A stretch of 19,487 nucleotides of DNA from an uncultured Rhodospirillales bacterium (GTDB taxonomy: Bacteria > Pseudomonadota > Alphaproteobacteria > CACIAM-22H2), in assembly GCA_937926175.1 (NCBI GenBank), contig CALANV010000029.1, positions 1 to 19,487 on the forward strand, in the 5' to 3' direction. Made by a program: the position numbers and the translations under genes. Below are positions 6,373-13,371 of the stretch, one piece after another. Below the pieces are notes generated by a model. The model saw only the letters and a list, made by a program, of their open reading frames with translations. It was not told the DNA's origin and did not search any database. Position 1 is the first letter of the stretch; each line of letters begins with the position of its first letter.

Positions 6373-7599
6373 ATGGATTTTGAACTTTCGCCCGCCCAGA
6401 AGGACCTGCAGGCACGCGCCCGCAAGATGGCGGAAACCGAGATGGCCCCGCGCGCGGCCGAGATCGACCGCACCGAAGCCTATCCCTGGGATCACGTCGA
6501 ACGCCTGAAGCGGGGCGGATTCATCGGCATGACCATTCCGCGCGAGTTGGGCGGCCAGGGGCTCACCTACTTCGATGCCGTCCTCGTCATCGAGGAAATG
6601 GCGAAACACTGCGGCCCATCGGCGCGCATCGTCGTCGAAACCAACATGGGCGCGATCGGCGCCATCATCAAATACGGCACGCTGGCGCAGAAGAAGCTGG
6701 CGGCCGACCTCGTGCTGTCCGGCGACAAGCCGGCGATCTGCATCACCGAGCCCGGCGCCGGCAGTGCGGCCACGCAGATGACGACCCGCGCCGACAAGCG
6801 CGGCGACAGATACGTCATCAACGGCAAGAAGCACTGGATCACCGGCGGCGGCGTGTCGCGCCTGCACCTGATCTTCGCACGCGTGTTCGACGAGAACGGC
6901 GTCGAACAGGGCATCGGCGGCTTCATCGTCGTGCGCGATCCCGAGACGCAGACGCCGAAGGGCCTGATCGTCGGCAAGCGCGAGCCGGCGATGGGCCTGC
7001 GCGGCATTCCCGAGACCGAGCTGATCTTCGACAATCTCGAGGTTCCCGCCGACATGCTGCTGCAGCCGCCGCGCGGATTGCGCCACGGCTTCGGCGACCT
7101 GATGGACGCCTACAACGGCCAGCGCGTCGGCGCCGCCACGGTGGCGCTCGGCCTTGCCCAGGGCGCCTACGAAAAGGCCCTCGACTACGCCAACCAGCGC
7201 GAGCAGTTCGGCCGCCCGATCGCGGAGTTCCAGGGCCTGCAATGGATGCTCGCCGACATGTCGATCGCGCTCGAGGCGTCGCGCGCCCTGATCTGGAAGG
7301 CCGCGGCGAGCGCGCCGCCGGGCGGCTTTCCCGACCAGGTGCTCGCCGCCCGCGCCAAGATCCTGGCCGCCGAAACGGCGATCAAGGTCACCAACGACGC
7401 ACTGCAGATCTGGGGTGCCGCCGGGTATTCGCGCGACAATCCGATGGAGCGCTACGTGCGCGATGCGCGCATGTTCGCGATCGCCGGCGGCACCGCGCAG
7501 GTGCTGCGCAATCTCGTCGCCTCGTCCGTCCTCGGCCGCCGCTTCCCCCAGACGCGCGACGGTTACCTTCATCTCATCAACAAGAAAGCTGCCGAATGA
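6373..7599 (+). CDS. acd: acyl-CoA dehydrogenase superfamily protein, probable 3-sulfinopropionyl-CoA desulfinase type
   Basis: This 408-residue FAD flavoprotein has the normal acyl-CoA dehydrogenase layout: N-terminal helices (about 5-118), a beta domain (about 122-225, with CITEPGAGSAA and KHWITGG) and C-terminal helices (about 235-390). What is missing matters. Neither known base position keeps a carboxylate: Gln250 (NGQRVG) replaces the isovaleryl-type Glu, and Gly372 (AGGT) replaces the YEGT Glu. Arg85 (SARIVV) aligns with the Arg84 reported to matter for sulfino-group binding in the Advenella enzyme Acd. Segments such as NMGAIGAIIKYG, GVSRLHLIFARVFD and FPQTRDGYL also match that subfamily as I remember it. 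The expected reaction is 3-sulfinopropionyl-CoA to propionyl-CoA plus sulfite. The start follows GGAGGAA at 6361-6367. It overlaps the next gene by ATGA. Substrate is inferred, not shown. Confidence 0.75.
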   Translation: MDFELSPAQKDLQARARKMAETEMAPRAAEIDRTEAYPWDHVERLKRGGFIGMTIPRELGGQGLTYFDAVLVIEEMAKHCGPSARIVVETNMGAIGAIIKYGTLAQKKLAADLVLSGDKPAICITEPGAGSAATQMTTRADKRGDRYVINGKKHWITGGGVSRLHLIFARVFDENGVEQGIGGFIVVRDPETQTPKGLIVGKREPAMGLRGIPETELIFDNLEVPADMLLQPPRGLRHGFGDLMDAYNGQRVGAATVALGLAQGAYEKALDYANQREQFGRPIAEFQGLQWMLADMSIALEASRALIWKAAASAPPGGFPDQVLAARAKILAAETAIKVTNDALQIWGAAGYSRDNPMERYVRDARMFAIAGGTAQVLRNLVASSVLGRRFPQTRDGYLHLINKKAAE

Positions 7600-8825
7600 C
7601 TGCGCTTCCCCTTTCGGGCCTTCGTATCTTCGACCTGACGCGCATCCTCGCCGGACCGTCCTGCACGCAGATGCTGGGTGATCTCGGCGCGGACGTGATC
7701 AAGATCGAGCGCGCGGGTGCGGGCGACGATACGCGCAAATGGGGGCCGCCCTATCTCAAGGACAAGGACGGACGCGAGACGACGGAGAGCGCCTATTATC
7801 TGGCGGTCAACCGCAACAAGCGGTCGGTCACGCTCGATCTTTCCAAGCCCGAGGGGCAGGCCCTCGCAAAGCGGCTGATCGCCAAGTGCGACGTGCTGAT
7901 CGAGAACTTCAAGGCCGGCGATCTCAGGAAATACGGCCTTGCCTATGAGCAGCTCCGCGACGAGTTCCCGCGCCTCGTCTACTGCTCCATCACCGGGTTC
8001 GGGCAGACCGGGCCGTATGCACCGCGCGCCGGCTACGACATGCTGGCCCAGGGCATGGGCGGGATCATGAGCATCACCGGACAGCCCGAGGGCAAGCCGG
8101 GTTCGGAGCCGATGAAGGTCGGCGTCGGCATCACCGACATCATGACCGGGATGTATGCCGCCGTCGCCATCCTCGCCGCGCTGCGCCACCGCGACCGCAC
8201 CGGCGAAGGCCAATGGATCGACATGGCGCTGCTCGACACGCAGGTCGCCTGGCTCGCCAACGAGGGCATGAACTATCTGATCAGCGGCGAAGTCCCGAAG
8301 CGGCGCGGCAACGGCCACCCTAACATCGTGCCCTACAACGTCTTTCCCTGCACCGACGGCCACGTGATCCTGGCAGTCGGCAACGACGGCCAGTTCCGCA
8401 AGTTCTGCGAGTTCGCGGGCGATCCGTCGCTGGCCGACGACCCGCGCTTCAAGACCAACCCCTTGCGCGTCGCCAACCGCGACGCCTGCGACGAGGCGGT
8501 GCGCGCGCTCACACGCAAGAAGTCGCAGAAGGAATGGGTCGAAGGTCTCGCCAAGGTCGGCGTGCCGTGCGCGCCGGTGAACCGGATCGATCAGGTCTTC
8601 GCCGATCCGCAGGTGCAGGCGCGCAACATGAAGATCACCATGCGGCACGAGGTCGCCGGCGTCGACGTGCCGCTGATCGCGAGCCCCATCAAGATGTCGG
8701 CGACGCCGCCCGCCTACCGGCGTCCGCCGCCGGTGTGCGGCCAGCACACCGAGGAGGTGCTGACCGAACTCCTCGGCCTCACGCCGAAGGAGATCGCCGA
8801 CCTGCGCGCGCGCGGGGTCGTGTGA
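7596..8825 (+). CDS. family III CoA-transferase (CaiB/BaiF), probably supplying the CoA thioester to the preceding enzyme
   Basis: This 409-residue cytosolic enzyme is of normal family III length. The N-terminal motif LRIFDLTRILAGPSCTQMLGDLGADVIKIE, the CoA-region motif IENFKAGDLRKYGL and GYDMLAQGMGGIMSITG are all present. Asp181 in GITDIMTGMYAA is at the position of the catalytic aspartate that forms the anhydride intermediate (Asp169 in formyl-CoA transferase). The family moves CoA between carboxylates. Close relatives by motif are succinyl-CoA:glutarate and succinyl-CoA:3-sulfinopropionate CoA-transferases. The neighbouring acd-type gene favours 3-sulfinopropionate or a similar C3-C5 acid as acceptor. 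The ATG at 7596 overlaps the upstream stop (ATGA), so translation is coupled. Subfamily is likely; exact substrate is inferred. Confidence 0.88.
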   Translation: MTALPLSGLRIFDLTRILAGPSCTQMLGDLGADVIKIERAGAGDDTRKWGPPYLKDKDGRETTESAYYLAVNRNKRSVTLDLSKPEGQALAKRLIAKCDVLIENFKAGDLRKYGLAYEQLRDEFPRLVYCSITGFGQTGPYAPRAGYDMLAQGMGGIMSITGQPEGKPGSEPMKVGVGITDIMTGMYAAVAILAALRHRDRTGEGQWIDMALLDTQVAWLANEGMNYLISGEVPKRRGNGHPNIVPYNVFPCTDGHVILAVGNDGQFRKFCEFAGDPSLADDPRFKTNPLRVANRDACDEAVRALTRKKSQKEWVEGLAKVGVPCAPVNRIDQVFADPQVQARNMKITMRHEVAGVDVPLIASPIKMSATPPAYRRPPPVCGQHTEEVLTELLGLTPKEIADLRARGVV

Positions 8826-9259
8826 GCGACGCGGTAGCCGATCGGCCGAAGGCCGGCGTCATCGCCGTGGTGCGGCGCGGATCCCAGCTTCTGCTGGCGC
8901 AGCGCTCGCGCGGCGCTTATGCCGGACGCTGGGGCTTTCCCGGCGGGCATGTCGAGCTCGGCGAGACGGTCGTCGAGGCGGCAATGCGCGAACTCGCCGA
9001 AGAGACCGGCATCGCCGCCGAGCCCCGCGGCGTGCTCACCGCCATCGACGAGATCGGCCGCGATCCGTCGGGAAACATCCTGTGGCACTACGTCCTGGTC
9101 GCGGTGCTCGCCGACTGGCGCGCGGGCGAGGCCGTCGCCGCCGACGACGCGGCCGCAGTGCGCTGGTGCACCCTCGACGAGATCGCGACGGGCGCCGTTC
9201 CGGTCCTGGCGCAGGTCGAGCACGTCGCGCGCCTCGCGCTCCACGGCAGCACGCAATAG
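8822..9259 (+). CDS. Nudix hydrolase
   Basis: This 145-residue protein contains a perfect Nudix box, G-x5-E-x7-R-E-L-A-E-E-T-G-I, from Gly42 to Ile64, holding the metal-binding glutamates. The N-terminal strand AGVIAVVRRGSQLLLAQRS and the C-terminal VRWCTLDEIA are typical of small ADP-ribose-pyrophosphatase-like (COG1051-type) members. These cleave nucleoside diphosphates linked to another group; the substrate is unknown. I place the start at GTG 8822, which overlaps the CoA-transferase stop as GTGA and yields a normal N-terminus. No ATG start gives a complete domain. The overlap makes it the third gene of the acd operon. A CoA- or flavin-related housecleaning role would fit the neighbours but is speculative. 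Confidence 0.9.
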   Translation: MSDAVADRPKAGVIAVVRRGSQLLLAQRSRGAYAGRWGFPGGHVELGETVVEAAMRELAEETGIAAEPRGVLTAIDEIGRDPSGNILWHYVLVAVLADWRAGEAVAADDAAAVRWCTLDEIATGAVPVLAQVEHVARLALHGSTQ

Positions 9260-9264
9260 GGATC

Positions 9265-9288
9265 CGGCGGAACGATTCTATGCCGCCG
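9265..9288 (+). terminator. hairpin after the Nudix gene
   Basis: CGGCGG (9265-9270) pairs with CCGCCG (9283-9288) over a 12-base loop, starting 6 bases after the Nudix stop. There is no T-run. It could mark the operon end or be a chance GC-rich pairing. Confidence 0.2.
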
Positions 9289-9338
9289 CGTTCAAGACGC
9301 GGGACGGCCAAGCAGCCGGCCCGGCATGGAATCGCAAA

Positions 9339-10385
9339 ATGCTTCGTTTCGAAGCCCTGTCCCCGGTCTGGAACGGCGTTCTTTTCGCGGTCGCCGCCGT
9401 CATCGTCTGGAAGACGGGCGTCCGGCTGACGCGGATCGCCAAGGCGATCTCGGATCAGCTCGGCGGCAAACAGGCGATCGTCGGCATGGTCCTCCTGGGC
9501 GGGGTCGTGTCGCTGCCCGAGATGGCAATGTCCGTCGCCGCCTCGCTGATCGGCAATGCGCCGCTCGCCATCAATACGCTGCTGGGCGGAACTGCCGTGA
9601 CGATGGCGATTCTCGCCGTCGTGGACGCGGTCGTCGGACATGAACCGCTGTCGGTCGACGTCGCCCACCCGATCGTCCTGTTGCAAGGATCGCTCGTGAT
9701 ACTCCTGCTTTCCATCGCGGCGGCGGGAATGATCGCCGGCGACGTTCCGCTTCCGAATACGGGCATCGGCGCGTGGACCAGCGCCATTCTGCTGCTCTAC
9801 CTGTCCTTCGTGACCTTCGCCAAGCGTTACGAACGCGACACGCCGTGGGTCCCGACGCGCGTACCGGAAACGCAACGGACGGATGGCGAACATGCGCCAC
9901 CGTCGGCGTGCGCCCCGATGACGCGTCTGATCCTGCGCGCGGCAGCCGTGGGCGCCGTAACCGTCATCGCCGGCTACGTGCTGGCCGGCACCGGCGATGC
10001 GTTGTCGACGCAGACCGGCCTAGGCGGCGGACTCGTCGGATTGATCCTCGGCGGCATCGCCACCTCGCTGCCGGAGCTGAGCACCATGCTGGAAGCGGTC
10101 CGGCAGCGCCAGTATGAGATGGCTTTCGCCGACGCGTTCGGCACGAACCTTCTCTCGACCGCCCTGCTCTTCTTCGCGGACGCCGCCTATTCCGACCAGC
10201 CCCTGCTCAACGAGGCCGGGCGATTCTCGATCTTCGCCGTTCTTCTCGGCATCGCCGTCACGACGGTCTATCTCGCCGGGCTGATCGTCCGGCGAAACCG
10301 GGCCATTTTCGGAATGGGTATCGACTCCGCCGCCGTGCTTATCCTCTATGTCGGCGGGTTGATCGTTCTCTTTCACCTTCGATAG
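9339..10385 (+). CDS. CaCA-superfamily (Na+/Ca2+ exchanger-like) membrane protein
   Basis: This 348-residue inner-membrane protein has about ten hydrophobic segments in two halves, separated by a hydrophilic, Pro-rich cytoplasmic-type loop (about 163-195). Two inverted alpha repeats are visible. In alpha-1, GGVVSLPEMAMS holds Glu61 and is followed by NTLLGG (79-84). In alpha-2, GGIATSLPELSTM holds Glu246 and is followed by DAFGTNLLS (265-273). In canonical exchangers these are GTSLPE and GNxxGSN. Here alpha-1 is degenerate (GVVSLPE; GG in place of GSN) and alpha-2 is closer. The family exchanges Ca2+ or other cations for Na+, H+ or K+; the ion here is unknown. The start at ATG 9339 fits the first membrane helix and has only a weak GGAA upstream. 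It sits 79 bases after the Nudix gene, so it may be separately transcribed. Confidence 0.85.
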   Translation: MLRFEALSPVWNGVLFAVAAVIVWKTGVRLTRIAKAISDQLGGKQAIVGMVLLGGVVSLPEMAMSVAASLIGNAPLAINTLLGGTAVTMAILAVVDAVVGHEPLSVDVAHPIVLLQGSLVILLLSIAAAGMIAGDVPLPNTGIGAWTSAILLLYLSFVTFAKRYERDTPWVPTRVPETQRTDGEHAPPSACAPMTRLILRAAAVGAVTVIAGYVLAGTGDALSTQTGLGGGLVGLILGGIATSLPELSTMLEAVRQRQYEMAFADAFGTNLLSTALLFFADAAYSDQPLLNEAGRFSIFAVLLGIAVTTVYLAGLIVRRNRAIFGMGIDSAAVLILYVGGLIVLFHLR

Positions 10386-10386
10386 G

Positions 10387-10410
10387 CGCACGCTCGGTGC
10401 CGCCCGTGCG
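10387..10410 (+). terminator. hairpin after the exchanger gene
   Basis: CGCACG (10387-10392) pairs with CGTGCG (10405-10410) over 12 bases, immediately after the exchanger stop. No T-run follows. It is a weak candidate only. Confidence 0.2.
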
Positions 10411-10577
10411 GTACACACCTGCCGCCAGGACCGGCCAAGGCAACGGTCAAGTTGCCGAAACGGACAGTCGGCAGCAGCGACGCTGCCCGAATGCGCTCAT
10501 TCGATGCCTTGTGCGAGGCTCCATAATCCGCCGCAGTCGAAAGCAACAGGGACCGCCGGGCGCCGGCGGCGATTGCC

Positions 10578-10868
10578 ATGCCTCGCTATGTCATCGAACG
10601 ACACGTGCCGGGCGCGGGCCGGATGAGCTGCGCCGAGCTTCAGCGCATCGCAGAGAAATGTTGCGACGTCCTGCGCGAGCTCGGGCCCGACATCCAGTGG
10701 ATCGAAAGCTACATCACGGACGACAAGATCTACTGCATCTACCGGGCGCCGAACGAAGACGTGATCCGCCAGCACGCGATCCGCGGCGGCTTCCCGGCCG
10801 ACCTGATCGCCGAGGTCAAGACCGTCATCGACCCGACGACGGCGGAACGCGTCCTCGCCGAGATCTAG
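10578..10868 (+). CDS. DUF4242 (SCO4226-like) small protein
   Basis: This 96-residue protein closely fits the DUF4242 family: an N-terminal strand PRYVIERHVPGAG, a helix with CAELQRIAEKCCDVLRELG, then IQWIESYITDDKIYCIYRAPNEDVIRQHA and a C-terminal GFPADLIAEVKTVIDP. It is a ferredoxin-like alpha/beta fold; one relative, Streptomyces SCO4226, was described as nickel-binding. Cys and His residues (Cys23, Cys32, Cys33, His66) are present, but I cannot say that they bind metal. Physiological role is unknown. The start ATG lacks a clear Shine-Dalgarno. A CATAAT at 10522-10527 could be a -10 box, but I see no good -35. It ends 10 bases from the convergent chemoreceptor gene, leaving no room for a separate terminator. 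Confidence 0.88.
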   Translation: MPRYVIERHVPGAGRMSCAELQRIAEKCCDVLRELGPDIQWIESYITDDKIYCIYRAPNEDVIRQHAIRGGFPADLIAEVKTVIDPTTAERVLAEI

Positions 10869-10878
10869 GCCGCGCGGG

Positions 10879-12270
10879 TCAGAGCCGGTAGCCGATGCGG
10901 AAGCCGCCCCAGTGGCGGCCGCGCACGACGATCGGCGCCGAGACGTCCTTCATCAAAGCGAACCGACCGCCGCCCATGTCGCGCCGGTAGGTTTGCAGGA
11001 GGAACGGTTTCGTGTTCCGGCCGGCGGCAAGGCCGACGCGGTCGTTGAACATGCGCCGGTTACGGCAGTTCGCCGCGTTCCAGACGGGATCGCCCGGCCG
11101 CTGCGGATGCGAGAACTTCCTGTTGTGCGTCGGCAGGAATCCGTTGCGGTCGATCGCGGCACTGAACACGATCTTGTCGTTCGCGGCGAGGAGCGGTTCC
11201 TGGATGTCGGGCAATATGCGATCGGTCAGCGCGACGAAGCGCGTCATGTACTGCTGCGGATCGGTGCCCGCGATCGGCTGGTAGTTCTCGTCGAAAAGAT
11301 CGTCGAGCGAGATCGCGCCGTCCGCGATCGCCCGTTCGAATGCCTCGGCGACGCGCGCGGCCGCGTCGATCGCCATCCTGATCCATGGCGTGTCGACCGT
11401 CTCGACGCCGGAAAGAGCAGTGAGCTGAATGAGCGATTCGCCCACGCCGACCAGCCGCGCGATGCGGTCGCGCGCCTCTTCGAGGCTCCGGTCCGAAAAG
11501 GCGACGCTCTCGGACATGTCGGTGAAAGTCTCGAGCAGGCGGGCGCAGCCCTTGTCGATCTCGGCGACCGCGACGCCGATCCCGTCGACCTTGCCGGCCA
11601 TTTCGCTCATCGCCCGGCCGATCGAATCGAACGCGTTGCCGATGGCGCGGGTGCCGGCCTGAACCGCCTCGGCGCGCCGCATCACCTGCTCGCTCTGGCC
11701 GATCAGTTGCTGCATGCGCTCGGTGAGCGCCCGGAGCGTGGCGTCGATCTCGGCGGTCGCATCGCCGGTCTGCTTGGCCAGCGCCTTCACCTCGCTCGCG
11801 ACCACGGCGAAGCCCTTGCCGGCCGTACCCGCGCGCGCCGCCTCGATCGTCGCGTTGAGGGCGAGAAGATTGGTCTGGCCGGCGATGGCGTTGATTCCGT
11901 GCGCGACCTTGCCGACACGCTCGAGCGCCGTGCGCAGGCCGTCGAGATCCCGCGCCATTGCGGCCGCTGCCTCGACCAAGCCACAGATGTCTTCGAGCGA
12001 GGCGTCGACACGCGCCCGCGAGTCGCCCATCTCGGCCGCCGCCGCGCCGGACACGCGGCGCGCATCCTCGGCCGCCTGCCCGATCCGCTCGTTGCTGGCG
12101 GACAGCGCCATGGCCGCGGCCCTGAGCTCGCCGAACAGCTCGGCTTCGTTCCTGACCCGGGCACTTACGTCGTCGATGTTTCCGGCAATGTCGGCAAGCT
12201 CCACGCCCAGCACGCCGGCCTGCTGGGCAATGTCGGCGATGACGGCCGCGTCGAACGCAGACCTCGTCAT
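10879..12270 (-). CDS. soluble methyl-accepting chemotaxis protein with C-terminal sensor domain
   Basis: This 463-residue protein has no membrane segment. Residues about 10-285 are long amphipathic coiled-coil helices of the MCP signalling domain. The hairpin tip is canonical at about 124-165 (INAIAGQTNLLALNATIEAA, then KGFAVVASEVKALA) and would contact CheA/CheW. Residues about 290-463 form a globular domain with DRNGFLPTHN, NCRNRRMFND and GGRFALMKDVSAPI, a Cache-like pattern common in cytosolic alphaproteobacterial chemoreceptors. The ligand is unknown. Domain order is signalling first, sensing last, the reverse of textbook transmembrane receptors. The start ATG 12270 follows GGGAGGAAA, an excellent ribosome binding site. 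The frame remains open upstream into pyrB antisense, which is not coding. No che genes are nearby. It is divergent from pyrB. Confidence 0.93.
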   Translation of the reverse strand: MTRSAFDAAVIADIAQQAGVLGVELADIAGNIDDVSARVRNEAELFGELRAAAMALSASNERIGQAAEDARRVSGAAAAEMGDSRARVDASLEDICGLVEAAAAMARDLDGLRTALERVGKVAHGINAIAGQTNLLALNATIEAARAGTAGKGFAVVASEVKALAKQTGDATAEIDATLRALTERMQQLIGQSEQVMRRAEAVQAGTRAIGNAFDSIGRAMSEMAGKVDGIGVAVAEIDKGCARLLETFTDMSESVAFSDRSLEEARDRIARLVGVGESLIQLTALSGVETVDTPWIRMAIDAAARVAEAFERAIADGAISLDDLFDENYQPIAGTDPQQYMTRFVALTDRILPDIQEPLLAANDKIVFSAAIDRNGFLPTHNRKFSHPQRPGDPVWNAANCRNRRMFNDRVGLAAGRNTKPFLLQTYRRDMGGGRFALMKDVSAPIVVRGRHWGGFRIGYRL

Positions 12271-12338
12271 GGTTTCCTCCCGGACGCCGTTTTGGCCCCT
12301 GTTGTCCACACGCAAGATTAAAATTTCGTGTAATCGCC

Positions 12339-12368
12339 TTGCCGCTGCCGGCCGGTTGTGCGTATAAG
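12339..12368 (+). promoter_or_regulatory. candidate promoter for pyrB
   Basis: TTGCCG (12339-12344) and TATAAG (12363-12368), spaced by 18 bases, resemble a sigma70 promoter. The predicted start is near 12375, only about four bases before the pyrB ATG at 12379. That would give a nearly leaderless message, which fits the lack of any Shine-Dalgarno sequence there. Confidence 0.45.
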
Positions 12369-12378
12369 GCCGCTTTAA

Positions 12379-13371
12379 ATGACTCGACCGAGTCCCTCTC
12401 CACCCCGCCCCGAAGACACGATCGGCCGATTCCGTCACCGGCATCTCCTCGGCATCGAGGGGCTGTCGCCCGATGAAATCACGCTTCTGCTCGATCTGGC
12501 CGAGGCCTATGTCGAGCAGAACCGGGCACCGGAAAAGAAGAGCAACGTCCTGCGCGGCCGGACGATCATCAATCTGTTCTTCGAGAATTCGACGCGGACG
12601 CGCACGTCGTTCGAGCTCGCCGGCAAGCGGCTGGGCGCCGACGTCATCAACATGTCGGCGGAAGTCTCGTCGGTGAAGAAGGGCGAGACGCTGATCGACA
12701 CGGCCATGACGCTCAACGCCATGCTGGCGGACGTGCTGGTCGTGCGGCATCCGGATTCGGGCGCGGTCAAGCTGCTGTCCGAAAAGGTCAACTGCGCCGT
12801 GATCAATGGCGGCGACGGCACGCACGAGCACCCGACGCAGGCGCTGCTCGACGCGCTGGCGATCCGGCGCCGCAAGGGACGCCTGATGGGCCTGACGGTC
12901 GCCATCTGCGGCGACATCCTGCACAGCCGCGTCGCCCGCTCGAACATCCATCTGCTCAACGCGATGGGCGCGCGGGTGCGCGTCGTCGCACCGCCGACTT
13001 TGATGCCGGCGGCGATCGAGCGCCTCGGCGTCGAGGTCTTTCACGACATGCGCGCCGGCATCAAGGATTGCGACATCGTCATGATGTTGCGGCTCCAGAC
13101 CGAGCGCATGCAAGGCAAGTTCGTGCCGTCGATCCGCGAATATTTCCACCTTTACGGACTCGACCGCGAGAAGCTGGCCTACGCCAAGCCCGATGCCCTC
13201 ATCATGCATCCCGGACCGATGAACCGCGGCGTCGAGATCGACAGCGAGGTCGCCGACGACGTCGAACGCTCGCTCATCCGCGAGCAGGTCGAAATGGGTG
13301 TAGCGGTGCGGATGGCCTGCCTCGACATCCTCACCCGCAACCAGATCCCCAACGTGGACGGCCGCCGATGA
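12379..13371 (+). CDS. pyrB: aspartate carbamoyltransferase catalytic chain
   Basis: The 330-residue enzyme makes carbamoyl-aspartate from carbamoyl phosphate and aspartate, the committed step of pyrimidine synthesis, in the cytosol. The carbamoyl-phosphate loop FENSTRTRTSFE (69-79), SSVKKGET (97-103) with the mobile-loop lysine, GGDGTHEHPTQALLD (144-158) and the C-terminal MHPGPMNRGVEID are all intact. There is an N-terminal extension of about 15 Pro/Ser-rich residues before the usual HLLGIEGL start. ATG 12379 has no ribosome binding site and a promoter-like TATAAG just upstream, suggesting a near-leaderless mRNA. The stop overlaps the next start (ATGA at 13368-13371), coupling it to the dihydroorotase-like partner, the pyrBC' arrangement. 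No pyrI regulatory chain is present. Confidence 0.97.
   Translation: MTRPSPSPPRPEDTIGRFRHRHLLGIEGLSPDEITLLLDLAEAYVEQNRAPEKKSNVLRGRTIINLFFENSTRTRTSFELAGKRLGADVINMSAEVSSVKKGETLIDTAMTLNAMLADVLVVRHPDSGAVKLLSEKVNCAVINGGDGTHEHPTQALLDALAIRRRKGRLMGLTVAICGDILHSRVARSNIHLLNAMGARVRVVAPPTLMPAAIERLGVEVFHDMRAGIKDCDIVMMLRLQTERMQGKFVPSIREYFHLYGLDREKLAYAKPDALIMHPGPMNRGVEIDSEVADDVERSLIREQVEMGVAVRMACLDILTRNQIPNVDGRR

Noticed and set aside
4606..7599. A 997-residue plus-strand open frame
   Set aside because: It is antisense to gatC and in a shifted frame through ruvX and the AEC gene. Only 6373-7599, preceded by GGAGGAA, encodes the acyl-CoA dehydrogenase-like protein.
10879..13209. A 776-residue minus-strand frame extending the chemoreceptor through pyrB
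   Set aside because: The part antisense to pyrB is a shadow. The ATG at 12270 with GGGAGGAAA in front is a far better start, and the extra residues match no receptor domain.
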